Numbered from the stretch's first letter, positions 33,110 through 43,497 are shown. The stretch is DNA of 64,000 nucleotides from JBFWRK01 sp050248955 (GCA_050248955.1 JBFWRK010000003.1:186001-250000), one strand, 5' to 3'. Notes: generated from the sequence alone by a model not told the origin. Program-made: numbers and translations.

Positions 33110-33987
33110 GTGCAAACGCCTGCACCGTTCGAATACGAGCGCGCCACCTCGGTGGATCACGCGCTCTCGCTGCTGGAGCGACACGGTCCCGAGGCCCGTG
33201 TCGTGGCCGGTGGCCACAGTCTGCTGCCGATGATGAAGCTGCGCCTCGCTCGTCCGGAGGTGCTGATCGACATCAACTCCTTGACCGACCTCGACTACAT
33301 CCGGGTCGACGGCTCCGAGATCGCGATCGGAGCGATGACGCGCCACGCGACGCTGCTGTCGTCGGCGGTGCTGGCCGAGCACTACCGCATCTTCAGCGAG
33401 GCCGAGCGGGTGATCGCCGACCCGATCGTGCGCAACCGGGGCACCATCGGTGGCTCCTTCTGCCAGGCCGACCCCTCGGAGGACCTCTCCGCCGTCGGAG
33501 CGGCGTTGAAGGCGACGATGGTCATCCGCTCGTCGGCGGGTAGCCGGACGGTGCCGTGCAGCGAGTTCCACGACGGCCCGTACGAGACCGTCGTCGGCCC
33601 AGCCGAGATGCTCGTCGAGATCCGGGTGCCGATCCGGGCGGGCGCGGGCAGCGCCTACGAGAAGGTCGAGCGTCGGGCGGGCGACTGGGCCGTCGCCGCG
33701 GCCGGCGCGTTCGTGCAACTCGACGCCGACGGCGGCGTGCGCGATTGCGGCATCGGCCTGACGGCCGTCGGCGCCGCGCACTTCACGTGCGCCGCGGCCG
33801 AGGACCACCTGCGCGGCAAACCGGCGACGGCCGAGCACTTCGCGGCAGCTGCTCAGATCTGTCACGACGCCTGCTCGCCCTCCGCCGACCAGCGCGGCCC
33901 GGTCGACTACAAGCGCCACCTCGCCCGTGAGCTGACGCTCCGGGCGCTCACCCGATCCGCAGCCCACGCCCGAGGAGAGATCGCCTG

Positions 33988-33988
<1 letters not shown>
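33110..33988 (+). CDS. coxM: Aerobic CO dehydrogenase medium (FAD) subunit
   Basis: A 292-residue FAD subunit of a molybdenum hydroxylase of the CO dehydrogenase type. AGGHSLLPMMKLRLARPEVLIDI (about 32-54) is the FAD/pyrophosphate loop and RNRGTIGGSFCQADPSEDL (about 106-124) the second FAD site, ending in the CO-dehydrogenase flavoprotein C-terminal domain. It passes electrons from CoxS clusters to quinone. GTG 33110 has GGGGGA directly before it. The stop overlaps the coxS ATG (TGATG). It is first in the M-S-L order typical of cox operons. Confidence 0.95.
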
Positions 33989-34478
<490 letters not shown>

Positions 34479-34479
<1 letters not shown>

Positions 34480-36863
34480 TGACCGTCACCGAGAACGCAC
34501 CGCTCTCACCCGCCGGCAACCCGATGGGGTTCGGCCGGATGCTCCGCAAGGAGGACGTCCGGTTCCTGCGCGGGAAGGGCAACTACGTCGACGACCTCAA
34601 CCTGCCCGGCATGTTGCACGGTGCGGTGCTGCGCAGCCCGTACGCGCACGCCCGGATCGTCTCGATCGACACGTCCGCAGCCGAGGCGCACCCGAAGGTC
34701 CGCGCCGTCATCACGGGCAAGGTGCTCGAGACGTTGAAGCTGGCGTGGATGCCGACGCTGTCGATGGACGTGCAATCCGTGCTCGTCACGGACAAGGTCC
34801 GCTTCCAGGGGCAGGAAGTCGCGTTCGTCGTCGCCGAGGACCGCTACTCGGCCCGCGACGCGCTCGAGCTGATCGAGGTCGACTACGAGCCGCTCGATCC
34901 CGTGATCGATGCTCGCAAGGCGCTCGATCCGGGCGCGCCGATCATCCGTGACGACCTCGAGGGGCGGACCGACAACAAGATCTACGACTGGGAGGCGGGC
35001 GACAAGGCCGCCTGCGACGAGGTGTTCGCCAACGCCGAGGTCGTCGTGAAGCAGGACATGCTCTACCCCCGCGTGCACCCGGCCCCGATGGAGACGTGCG
35101 GGTCGGTGGCGAGCATGAACAAGGTCACCGGCAAGCTGACGATCTGGACCACCACGCAGGCGCCACACGCCCACCGGACGCTGTACGCGCTCGTCGCCGG
35201 CCTCCCGGAGCACCAGATCCAGGTGATCGCACCGGACATCGGTGGCGGCTTCGGCAACAAGGTCGGCATCTACCCCGGCTACGTCTGCTCGATCGTCGGG
35301 TCGATCCTGACCGGCGCGCCGGTGAAGTGGATGGAGGATCGCTCCGAGAACCTGATGTCGACGTCGTTCGCCCGGGACTACCACATGCACGGCGAGATCG
35401 CCGCGACGCGCGAGGGCAAGATCCTCGGGCTCCGGGTCGACGTGCTCGCCGACCACGGCGCGTTCAACGGCGTCGCCCAGCCGACGAAGTACCCGGCCGG
35501 CTTCTTCCACATCTTCACCGGGTCCTACGACTACGCGGCGGCGCACTGCAACGTGCGGGCCGTGTACACGAACAAGGCACCCGGCGGCGTTGCGTACGCG
35601 TGCTCGTTCCGCATCACCGAGGCCGTGTACCTCGTCGAGCGGATGATGGACTGCCTCGCCGCCGAACTGAAGATCGATCCGGCCGAGCTGCGGATGAAGA
35701 ACCTCATCAAGCCGGAGCAGTTCCCGTACACCACGCCGACGGGCTGGGAGTACGACTCGGGCGACTACCCGCGGGCGCTCACCGAGGCGATGCGCATCGC
35801 CGGCTACGAGGACCTGCGGCGCGAGCAGGCCGAGAGGCGCGCCCGCGGCGAGATGATGGGCATCGGCGTGTCGTTCTTCACGGAGGGCGTCGGCGCCGGG
35901 CCGCGCAAGCACATGGACATCCTCGGGCTCGGCATGGCCGACGGCGCAGAGCTGCGGATCCACCCGACCGGCAAGGCCGTGCTCCGGCTCTCGGTGATGT
36001 CGCAGGGCCAGGGCCACGAGACGACGTTCGCCCAGATCGTCGCCCAGGAGCTCGGGATCCCGCCGGAGGACATCCAAGTGCTCGAGGGCGACACGGACAA
36101 CACGCCGTTCGGACTCGGTACGTACGGCTCGCGTTCCACCCCGGTGTCGGGCGCCGCTGCTGCCGTCGTCGCTCGGCGGGTGAAGGACAAGGCGCGGATC
36201 GTCGCCGCGGCCGCGCTCGAGTGCTCACCGGACGACCTCGAGTGGGAGCCGGGGCGATGGTTCGTGAAGGGTGATCCCGACAAGGGCAAGACGATCCAGG
36301 AGATCGCGTTCGCTTCGCACGGCAACCTCGAGCTGCCGGAAGGGGTGGAGGGACACCTCGACGCGACCGTCGTCTACAACCCGCCGAACCTCACGTACCC
36401 GTTCGGTGCCTACATCTGCGTCGTCGACGTCGACAAGGGGACCGGCGTGGTCAAGGTGCGCCGGTTCATCGCGGTCGACGACTGCGGCCCGCGCATCAAT
36501 CCGATGATCGTCGAGGGTCAGGTCCACGGCGGCCTCGCCGACGGCGTCGGCATGGCACTGATGGAGGTCATCGCGTTCGACGACAGCGGCAACAACCTGG
36601 GTGGTTCCTTCATGGACTACCTGTTGCCGACGTCGATGGAGTGCCCGAGTTGGGAGCTCGGTGAGACGTGCACGCCGTCGCCGCACCACCCGATCGGCGC
36701 GAAGGGTGTCGGCGAGTCCGCCACCGTCGGGTCGCCGGCAGCGGTCGTCAACGCCGTGCTCGACGCGATCCAGGTGCGCCACGCCGACATGCCGCTCACG
36801 CCGGCCGCGGTCTGGCGGGCGATGCAGGGCAACTCGTTCCGAACCGACCTGGCGATCGAGTGA
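34479..36863 (+). CDS. coxL: Aerobic CO dehydrogenase large (Mo-Cu) subunit, form I-like
   Basis: A 794-residue molybdenum hydroxylase large subunit. Form I identity is supported along the chain: IAPDIGGGFGNKVGIYPGY, MEDRSENLMSTSFARDYH, the loop at 35592-35612 (A372-Y-A-C375-S-F-R), EGDTDNTPFGLGTYGSRSTP, and GVGESATVG at the C-terminus holding the catalytic Glu. In biochemically known form I enzymes the loop is AYRCSFR, with the Cys bridging the Mo-Cu centre; here the Arg is Ala while the Cys and SFR remain, which fits the wider A-Y-x-C-S-F-R pattern. The gene overlaps coxS by 1 base. The enzyme oxidises CO to CO2, feeding electrons to respiration, most likely as an energy supplement. Confidence 0.95.
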
Positions 36864-36866
36864 GTC

Positions 36867-37769
36867 GTGCAGTTCGACCTCGCTGAACAGGCCGCTGGGC
36901 TGCGGGCCACGCGGGCGCCGTTCGTGCTCGCCCGCGTGGTCCTCGCCGAGCGGCCGACGTCGGCGAAACCGGGCGACGAAGCGATCGTGCTGGCGGACGG
37001 CACGATGCTCGGGTTCGTCGGCGGGACGTGCGCCGAGGCCACGGTGCGAGCACAGGCGCTCGCGCTGCTCGATTCCGGCGAGACGTTGCTGTTGCGGATC
37101 ACGCCGACGCCCGAGGAGCAGCAGCCGGGGAAGCTCACCGTGCACAACCCGTGCCTGTCGGGCGGCACGCTCGAGATCTTCCTCCAGCCGATCGTGCCCG
37201 CCCCACTCGTCCTGGTCGCCGGCGATGCGCCGATCGGTCGTGCCCTGCTCGCGTTCGGACCCGCGCTCGGCTACGAGGTCCGCGGTTTCGAGGGCGAGGT
37301 CCCGAGCGACACGTCCGCCGTCGTGGTCGCCTCGCACGGGCGGGACGAGGAAGAGGTGCTCGCTGCCGCGCTGCGGGCGAAGGTGCCGTACGTCGGACTC
37401 GTGGCCAGCAGGAAACGGGGCGAGGCAGTCGTCGCGTCGCTCGACCTGTGCTCGTCGATGAAGGGCGCGGTGCACACGCCCGCCGGTCTCGACCTCGGCG
37501 CCCGCACGTCGCAGGAGATCGCGCTCTCGATCCTCGCCGAGATCGTCGCCACCCGACCCCGGCCGAGCGGCCGCTCACTCGACGACGACGGCCGATCGAT
37601 AGACGAATCGGTGGCACGGACGGACGCGATCGATCCCGTGTGCGGGATGTCCGTCGCGATGGTCGAGTCGTCGCTGCACCTCGATCACGAGGGCGAGCGG
37701 GTCTGGTTCTGCGGTTCCGGGTGCCTGCGCGCGTTCGCGGCCGACCCGAGCGCCTACGCCACGTCGTGA
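36867..37769 (+). CDS. XdhC/CoxF-type maturation protein fused to a C-terminal YHS domain
   Basis: A 300-residue protein with the XdhC_CoxI-type N-terminal domain (LADGTMLGFVGGTCAEATVRAQALALLDSGETLLLRIT, about 43-80) and the second, Rossmann-like domain, ending in VGLVASRKRGEAV. From about residue 250 a YHS metal-binding module follows: DPVCGMSVAMVE and VWFCGSGCLRAFAADPSAY. XdhC-family proteins insert sulfur or copper-containing parts of the molybdenum cofactor. A YHS fused here could carry copper for the Mo-Cu site, which is an inference. GTG 36867, 4 bases after coxL. Confidence 0.9.
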   Translation: MQFDLAEQAAGLRATRAPFVLARVVLAERPTSAKPGDEAIVLADGTMLGFVGGTCAEATVRAQALALLDSGETLLLRITPTPEEQQPGKLTVHNPCLSGGTLEIFLQPIVPAPLVLVAGDAPIGRALLAFGPALGYEVRGFEGEVPSDTSAVVVASHGRDEEEVLAAALRAKVPYVGLVASRKRGEAVVASLDLCSSMKGAVHTPAGLDLGARTSQEIALSILAEIVATRPRPSGRSLDDDGRSIDESVARTDAIDPVCGMSVAMVESSLHLDHEGERVWFCGSGCLRAFAADPSAYATS

Positions 37770-38653
37770 CCGACATCGCCGAGCTCGTCCCCGACATCGC
37801 CACGCTCGCCCGCCGGCTCGACGACGTCGACTACCTCGCCGACCAGGGCATGGCGACGGCGCTGTTCTGCGCGGTCCGGCTGCCCCAACCGCTGCTGCTC
37901 GAGGGCGAGGCCGGGGTCGGCAAGACGGAGGCTGCGAAGGCCCTCGCGTCGGTGCTCGACACCCCGCTCATCCGGCTCCAGTGCTACGAGGGCATCAGCG
38001 CCGCCGAGGCGCTGTACGAGTGGAACTACCCTCGCCAGCTGCTGCGGATCCGCCTCGCCGAGTCGTCCGGTGAGCACCTGGCGGAGGACGAGCTGTTCGG
38101 TCCCGACTACCTCGTCGGCCGCCCGTTGCTCAGGGCGATCGAGCACCCCGGCCCGCGCCCTGCCGTGCTGCTGATCGACGAGATCGACCGCGCCGACGAC
38201 GAGTTCGAGGCGTTCCTCTTCGAGCTGCTCGCCGAGGCGTCGGTCACGATCCCCGAGCTCGGCACGATCAGAGCGACCGTCCCGCCGGTCGTCGTGCTGA
38301 CGTCGAACCGGACGCGCGACTTGCACGACGCGCTCAAGCGCCGTTGCCTGTACCACTGGATCGACTACCCACAGCTCGACCGGGCTGTGGCGATCGTGCG
38401 TCGACGCGTGCCGACGAGCACGGGCGCGCTCGCCGAGCAGGTTGCCAGGGCGGTGGCCCGGCTGCGCACGCTCGACGTCCAGAAGCCGCCGGGCATCGCG
38501 GAGGCGATCAACTGGACGCTGGCGCTCGAGCTGCTGGGACTTCCGTCGCTCGACGAGCGCGCTGCCGACGCGACGCTCGGATCCGTCCTGAAGTACCGCG
38601 AGGACGTCGACCTCGCGAGACAGCGTGGCCTCGCATGGGTCGCCGGCGACTGA
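37766..38653 (+). CDS. coxD: MoxR-type AAA+ ATPase of the cox cluster
   Basis: A 295-residue AAA+ ATPase. Walker A LLEGEAGVGKTEAAKALA (about 44-61), Walker B VLLIDEIDRADDEFEAFLFELLAEASVTIPELGT (about 134-167), sensor 1 VVVLTSNRTRDLHDALKRRCLYHW (about 173-196) with the MoxR-type R-R-C arginine finger region. CoxD-type ATPases work with the CoxE protein to build the CuSMoO2 site. GTG 37766 overlaps the XdhC-YHS stop (GTGA), so the order L-F-D-E is translationally coupled. Confidence 0.93.
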   Translation: MTDIAELVPDIATLARRLDDVDYLADQGMATALFCAVRLPQPLLLEGEAGVGKTEAAKALASVLDTPLIRLQCYEGISAAEALYEWNYPRQLLRIRLAESSGEHLAEDELFGPDYLVGRPLLRAIEHPGPRPAVLLIDEIDRADDEFEAFLFELLAEASVTIPELGTIRATVPPVVVLTSNRTRDLHDALKRRCLYHWIDYPQLDRAVAIVRRRVPTSTGALAEQVARAVARLRTLDVQKPPGIAEAINWTLALELLGLPSLDERAADATLGSVLKYREDVDLARQRGLAWVAGD

Positions 38654-38663
38654 CGGCGAGCGC

Positions 38664-39857
38664 GTGAGCCGGGCACCCGGGGACGCGACCACCGAGCGCG
38701 TCGATGTCGCGCAGGTCTCGGCGACGCTCGGTCACCTGCTGCACCGGGCCGGCGTGCCGACCGCACCGGACCGGAGTGCGCGCTTCGCCACCGCGATGCA
38801 GGTCGCGCTCCCGGCGACGATCGACGAGCTGTACTGGGCCGCCCGCATCACCCTGGTCGGCGAGCAGGCGCACCTGGCGACGTTCGACCGGGTCTTCCGC
38901 CAGGTGTTCCACGGGCTCGTCGACCCTGCCGACTTCCGCGGGGCGAGTGAAGCGCCACCGCCGGCGCACACCACGCCGGGCGAGTCGCTGCCTCGCCGCA
39001 GTGATGCCCCGCCTGCGGCAGCCGGGGGCGTGCCGCACCCCATGACCGGCGAGGCCTCCGGGAGTGCGGAACAGGAAGGCGAGCCGACCGTGCTCGCGGC
39101 GATGAGCTCCGAGGAGCGACTCCATGACAAGGACTTCGCCGCGTTGTCGCCGGACGAGCTCGCGCAGGTCCGCGGCCTGATGTCGCGCCTCGCGTTGGTG
39201 GCGCCGGAGCGCCCGAGCCGGCGGACGGTCGCGCACCAGCGGGGCGACGCCGTCGACCTGCGAGCCACGTTCCGCCGGGCACATCGGACGGCCGGCGATC
39301 CGCTCGAGGTCGTCGTGCGCAAGAAGCGGTCCCGGCCGCGCCGGCTCGTGTTCCTGTGCGACATCTCCGGATCGATGGAGCCGTACTCGCGGGCCTACCT
39401 GCAACTGCTGCATTCGGCAGTCGGTGGCGCCAAGGCAGAGGCGTTCGTCTTCGCGACCCGCCTCTCGCGCGTGACCAGGGCGCTGCGAACCACGAACCCC
39501 GACCTCGCGCTGCGTCGCGCCGCGCTCGCCGCGCCCGACTGGTCGGGCGGGACACGGATCGGTGCCGCGCTGAAGGCGTTCAACGACGAGCACGGACGCC
39601 GGGGTCTGGTGCGCGGTGCCGTCGTCGTGATCGTGTCGGACGGATGGGAGCGGGATGACCCCGCACTGCTCGGTCGGGAGATGGAGCGGCTGCACCGTCT
39701 CGCCCACCGGATCATCTGGGTGAACCCGCGTGTGGCCAGCGCCCGCTTCGCGCCGCTCGCCGGGGGGATGGCCGCCGCGCTGCCGTTCGTCGATGCACTC
39801 GTGAGCGGCCACTCGCTCGACGCGCTCGACGAGCTCCTCGCCGCAATCGCCGCTTGA
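38664..39857 (+). CDS. coxE: VWA-domain protein of the cox cluster
   Basis: A 397-residue protein with an N-terminal helical domain, a Pro/Ala-rich linker (about 93-140) and a C-terminal von Willebrand A domain. The metal-ion-dependent adhesion site reads FLCDISGSMEPYSRAY (about 236-250), with a Thr loop (SGGTRIG) and VVIVSDGWERDDP. CoxE partners the CoxD ATPase in maturation of the Mo-Cu cofactor. GTG 38664, 10 bases after coxD. The operon ends here; coxG was not seen. Confidence 0.92.
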   Translation: MSRAPGDATTERVDVAQVSATLGHLLHRAGVPTAPDRSARFATAMQVALPATIDELYWAARITLVGEQAHLATFDRVFRQVFHGLVDPADFRGASEAPPPAHTTPGESLPRRSDAPPAAAGGVPHPMTGEASGSAEQEGEPTVLAAMSSEERLHDKDFAALSPDELAQVRGLMSRLALVAPERPSRRTVAHQRGDAVDLRATFRRAHRTAGDPLEVVVRKKRSRPRRLVFLCDISGSMEPYSRAYLQLLHSAVGGAKAEAFVFATRLSRVTRALRTTNPDLALRRAALAAPDWSGGTRIGAALKAFNDEHGRRGLVRGAVVVIVSDGWERDDPALLGREMERLHRLAHRIIWVNPRVASARFAPLAGGMAAALPFVDALVSGHSLDALDELLAAIAA

Positions 39858-39900
39858 CCTCGGCTCTCCCCGCCCCCCGCCCCGCCCCACCCACCTCGGA

Positions 39901-39974
39901 TCTCTGCTCATCCCCGGACACCTCGGGTCCGGGGCTCGGCAGAGAACTCGTGGGGGAACGCAGGTGAGCAGAGA
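39901..39974. repeat. Nested-palindrome repeat element, copy 3 (short form); possible bidirectional terminator
   Basis: TCTCTGCTCA (39901-39910) and TGAGCAGAGA (39965-39974) are exact inverse complements, the same ends as copies 1 and 2. The interior is different: it contains CCCCGGAC/GTCCGGGG with a 7-base loop and a third GGCAGAGAAC. It fills most of the 139-base gap between the converging coxE and AtuA-like genes, so it could end both transcripts. A C-rich run precedes it, as with copy 2. Confidence 0.7.
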
Positions 39975-39996
39975 ACCGCGGGAACGCCGACGGCGG

Positions 39997-41763
39997 TCAG
40001 CGCACGAGATCGACGGGGATCTCGACGAACTTCGCCCTGATGTACTCGCCGAGGGACTTGGCCTGCGCGTCCTGGCGGGAGCTCTCGGCGACGCCGCGGC
40101 CGAGGAGGCCGTGGATGACGAAGTTCAGCGACCACAGGTTCGGGAAGCGGTGCCGCTCGACGCGCAACCCGTCGGTCTCGTTCGGCAGCAGCGCTCGGAA
40201 GCGCGCCTCGCTGAGGTACGCGTCGAGCCACTCGAACGCGGCAGCGCTCCTCGCGAACAGCCCGACGTTGGCGGCGCCGCCCTTGTCCCCGGAACGAGCG
40301 CCGATGATCGTGCCGAGCGGCGCGACAGTGGTCGATCCGTCGGCGAGCGTCGTCGCCGGCGTGGCATCGTCGGGGAGCACGAACCGATCACCGTCCGCGA
40401 CCGTCGTGTTCTCGATGAACTCGGTCGTGCCGTCGACGGTCACCTCGTGCCGCACGAGCGATGCCGGGATCAGCGTCGGCCAGTAGACGCCGTATGCCGA
40501 CGCTCCACCGGGCGGCGATCCGCCGTAGAACCCGGGGATCGACGCGAGGCCGAGCTCGACCGCCGCGTTCGCGAAGGCTCGGCCGACCTTCGCCTCGTCC
40601 CGATCCTTCACGGTCACGCGCAACCATGCGGTGGCCAGCTCGTTCGTCGCCGGGTCCGGCTGGTCGGAGCGGACGAGGCACACGTCGGCGCTGTCGAACG
40701 ACGCCGCGCCGTCGGGGAACGCCGCCCACAGCTGGGACTGGACGAGCGCGGCCTTCGCTTCGATGTCGAGCCCGGTCAGCGCGAACGACATCGAGTTCCG
40801 GTAACCGCCGACGTAGTTGATCGCGAGCTTCACCTCCGCCGGAGCCGGTTCGCCTCGCACGCCGGAGACCCGCACGCGGTCGGGGCCGGTCTGCTCGAGC
40901 GAGATCGTGTCGAAGCGGGCAACGACGTCGGGGTTGGCGTATCGCGGGCCCCCGATCTCGTACAGCAGCTGTGACGTGATCGTTCCGACATCGACTGCGC
41001 CGCCCGTGCCGTCGTGCTTGCCGACGACGAACGACCCGTCAGCGGCGATCTCCGCCCAGGGGAACCCGATGTGGCGGAGATCTGCCAGCTCGGTGAAGAA
41101 CGAGTAGTTGCCACCGGTCGCCTGCGTGCCGCACTCGATGACGTGTCCGGCGACGACAGCACCGGCGAGCGGATCCCAATCGGTGCGCTGCCAGCCGTGG
41201 TGCCACGCCGCTGGGCCGATCACGACGGCTGCGTCGGTCACCCGGCCCGTGATGACGACATCGGCCCCGCGCTCCAGGGCGTCGACGATGCCCCAGCAGC
41301 CGAGGTACGCGTTTGCCGTCACCACGGCATCGGCGACGTCGCCGAACGGCTCACCGGTGTCGAGGTGGGCGAGGGCGAGCCCGGATGCCTGCAGCTCCGC
41401 AAGGCGTGACACGACGTCGTCCCCGGCGACCCATGCCACCCTCGCCGGCACGCCGAGTGCAGCGGCGACCTTCTCGACCGCCACGGCACATCCGGCGGGG
41501 TCGAGCCCGCCGGCGTTGGCGACGACCTTGATGCCGCGATCGACGCATGTGCCGAGGACGTGCTCCATCTGCGTGACGAACGTGCGGGCGAACCCGCCGT
41601 CGGGTCGCCGTTCGCGGGTGCGGGACAGGATGAACATCGTGAGCTCGGCGAGCCAGTCGCCGGTCAGGACGTCGATCGGTCCGCCGTCGACCATCTCGCG
41701 CGCAGCGGCGATCCGGTCGCCGAAGAACCCCGAGCAGTTCGCGATGCGCAGCGGAGCGGCCAT
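39997..41763 (-). CDS. Acyclic terpene utilization AtuA-like protein (DUF1446)
   Basis: A 588-residue protein of the AtuA/DUF1446 family. IANCSGFFGDRIAAAREMVDGGPIDVLTGDWLAELTMFILSR at the N-terminus and VVANAGGLDPAGCAVAVEKVAAALG (about 79-103) are characteristic, as is GARSGDKGGAANVGLFARSA near 484. The family occurs in acyclic terpene (citronellol/geraniol) and branched-acid catabolism in other bacteria; the precise reaction is unknown, so terpene use here is only suggested. The ATG 41763 lies in the first unit of an 80-bp tandem repeat, with three further ATG copies upstream. Confidence 0.88.
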   Translation of the reverse strand: MAAPLRIANCSGFFGDRIAAAREMVDGGPIDVLTGDWLAELTMFILSRTRERRPDGGFARTFVTQMEHVLGTCVDRGIKVVANAGGLDPAGCAVAVEKVAAALGVPARVAWVAGDDVVSRLAELQASGLALAHLDTGEPFGDVADAVVTANAYLGCWGIVDALERGADVVITGRVTDAAVVIGPAAWHHGWQRTDWDPLAGAVVAGHVIECGTQATGGNYSFFTELADLRHIGFPWAEIAADGSFVVGKHDGTGGAVDVGTITSQLLYEIGGPRYANPDVVARFDTISLEQTGPDRVRVSGVRGEPAPAEVKLAINYVGGYRNSMSFALTGLDIEAKAALVQSQLWAAFPDGAASFDSADVCLVRSDQPDPATNELATAWLRVTVKDRDEAKVGRAFANAAVELGLASIPGFYGGSPPGGASAYGVYWPTLIPASLVRHEVTVDGTTEFIENTTVADGDRFVLPDDATPATTLADGSTTVAPLGTIIGARSGDKGGAANVGLFARSAAAFEWLDAYLSEARFRALLPNETDGLRVERHRFPNLWSLNFVIHGLLGRGVAESSRQDAQAKSLGEYIRAKFVEIPVDLVR

Positions 41764-42080
41764 GGGCCGATGTTGTCAGAGTCCTGCACGAGGGGCGTGC
41801 AAATCTCCGCCATGTTCGGGGTCAGCCGGGTGGGAGCGGCCATAGGTCGATGTTGTCAGAGTCCTGCACGAGGGGCGTGCAGAACTCCGCCATGTTCGGG
41901 GTCAGCCGGGTGGGAGCGGCCATGGGTCGATGTTGTCAGAGTTCTGCACGAGGGGCGTGCAGATCTCCGCCATGTTCGGGGTCAGCCGGGTGGGAGCGGC
42001 CATGGGTCGATGTTGTCAGAGTTCTGCACGAGGGGCGTGCAGATCTCCGCCATGTTCGGGGTCAGCCGGGTGGGAGTGAC
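41761..42080. repeat. 80-bp tandem repeat (four units) at a gene border
   Basis: Four units begin at 41761, 41841, 41921 and 42001. Units 3 and 4 are identical from 41921 until the terminal few bases; units 1 and 2 differ at a few sites. On the minus strand each unit has the end of the PLP decarboxylase frame (CCACCCGGCTGA), a small stem CTGCACG/CGTGCAG, and an ATG GCC GCT start like that of the AtuA-like gene. This gives a 33-codon frame in each copy, so the spacer is a stack of border duplications. Confidence 0.9.
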
Positions 42081-43456
42081 TGCTGGGTGTCCATCATGTC
42101 GGCCATCACGGCGCGGATGAACTCGTCCGCCTCCGGCGTCGGGCCGCCGGGCAGCCCGCCGTAGATCGCACCGCTCGACGCGGGCGTGCCGATGTTCGCC
42201 TTCGCGTGCGCGACTGCGGTGGCCAGGTCGGCGGCCCACGCATCGACGACGCCTGGTCGCGTCTGCGGTCGAGTGACGGCCATGTGGATCGCGTCCGGGT
42301 ACTGCAGGCCGTTCATCCGCCAGCCGGCCGACCTGAGCGAGTCGTTGACGTGGTAGATGTCGAGCTCGTCCGACGTGAACGCGAACAGGAACGTCGGCCG
42401 CCCGAGGAGGCGGAGCTCGGGATGTGCCCGCACGGCTTCCTGCATCGCCGCCGACGTCTCGAAGATCCGCCGTGCGTACTCGAGGTAGCCCTGGCGGCCG
42501 ATCGCGACCATCCCTGCCCACGTCGATGCGAGCAGCCCGCTCGAACGGGAGCCGTCGATGCCGGGAGAGCAGTACTTCCCGCCGCTCCAGTCGGTCATGT
42601 AGAAGTACTGGCTGTTCCGCAGTGCGCGGTCACGGAACACCACGACGGACGTGCCCTTGAAGCCGTAGCCGTACTTGTGCGTGTCCGCCGAGATCGACGT
42701 GACCCCGGGATGGCGGAAGTCGAACGGCGGGATGTCGTGGCCGAGCTCCTCGCCCCACGGCAGGATGAACCCGCCGAGGCAACCGTCGACGTGGAGGCCG
42801 ATGCCCCGCGACTCGGCGAGTGCGGCCAGCTCCTCGATCGGATCGATCGTGCCGTACCCGTAGTTCCCCGCCGACGCGATGAGTGCGATCGTGTTCTCGT
42901 CGACGAGCGCGTCCATCGCGTCGACCTCGGCGAGCGTCGTCGCCGGATCGACGGGAGCATGGCGCATCTCGATGCCGAGCAAGTGGCAGGCCTTGTCGAA
43001 CGCGGGATGGCCGGTCTCAGGCTTCACGATGTTCGGCCGCACGATGCCGCGTTCCTGTCGCGCCTGCTCGCGGTAGGCGAGCACTGCGTGGAGGATGCTG
43101 CCGCTGCCGCCACTCGAGATGAGCCCGACCGGATCGTGACCGCGGGCGCGGGCGGCGTCGCCATGCATCAGGTCGAGGGTCATCGCGACGATCTCGCCCT
43201 CGAAGCGCGTCGCGCTCGGGCACACGTCGCGTTGGAGCGCGTTCATGTGCCCGTACATCTCGAACGCCTTCGCCATGAACGCGTAATGCTCTCTGTCGCC
43301 GCAGTAGAACGACCCGGACGCCTTGCCCTGCTGCCACGCGCTGTCCTCGAGCTGCGCCATCTCGCCCAGCTCGCGCAGGATCTCGTCAGGGGCACGGCCG
43401 ACGGATGGCATTCCGTGGAGGACCGTGTATCGATCGGCGTAGGGGAACGAGCTCAT
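42062..43456 (-). CDS. Pyridoxal-phosphate-dependent decarboxylase (sphingosine-phosphate-lyase/group II type)
   Basis: A 464-residue fold-type I PLP enzyme. SADTHKYGYGFKGTSVVVFRD places the Schiff-base lysine near residue 260, after HVDGCLGGFILPWGEELGHDIPPFDFRHPGVTSI (about 220-253) with the PLP-Asp. SSGGSGSILHAVLAYREQ (about 113-130) is the phosphate loop. The sequence is closest in layout to sphingosine-1-phosphate lyase and archaeal tyrosine decarboxylase-like proteins; the substrate (lipid or amino acid) is unknown. It is divergent from the FGGY kinase (103 bases) and its stop lies in the 80-bp tandem repeat. Confidence 0.9.
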   Translation of the reverse strand: MSSFPYADRYTVLHGMPSVGRAPDEILRELGEMAQLEDSAWQQGKASGSFYCGDREHYAFMAKAFEMYGHMNALQRDVCPSATRFEGEIVAMTLDLMHGDAARARGHDPVGLISSGGSGSILHAVLAYREQARQERGIVRPNIVKPETGHPAFDKACHLLGIEMRHAPVDPATTLAEVDAMDALVDENTIALIASAGNYGYGTIDPIEELAALAESRGIGLHVDGCLGGFILPWGEELGHDIPPFDFRHPGVTSISADTHKYGYGFKGTSVVVFRDRALRNSQYFYMTDWSGGKYCSPGIDGSRSSGLLASTWAGMVAIGRQGYLEYARRIFETSAAMQEAVRAHPELRLLGRPTFLFAFTSDELDIYHVNDSLRSAGWRMNGLQYPDAIHMAVTRPQTRPGVVDAWAADLATAVAHAKANIGTPASSGAIYGGLPGGPTPEADEFIRAVMADMMDTQQSLPPG

Positions 43457-43497
43457 GCGCGGTTACCTCCGGTGTGCGACACGGCCTGCGGCTTACC

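Noticed and set aside
41761..42080. CRISPR array
   Set aside because: The 80-bp units are contiguous with no unique spacers and no cas genes lie nearby, so this is a plain tandem repeat.
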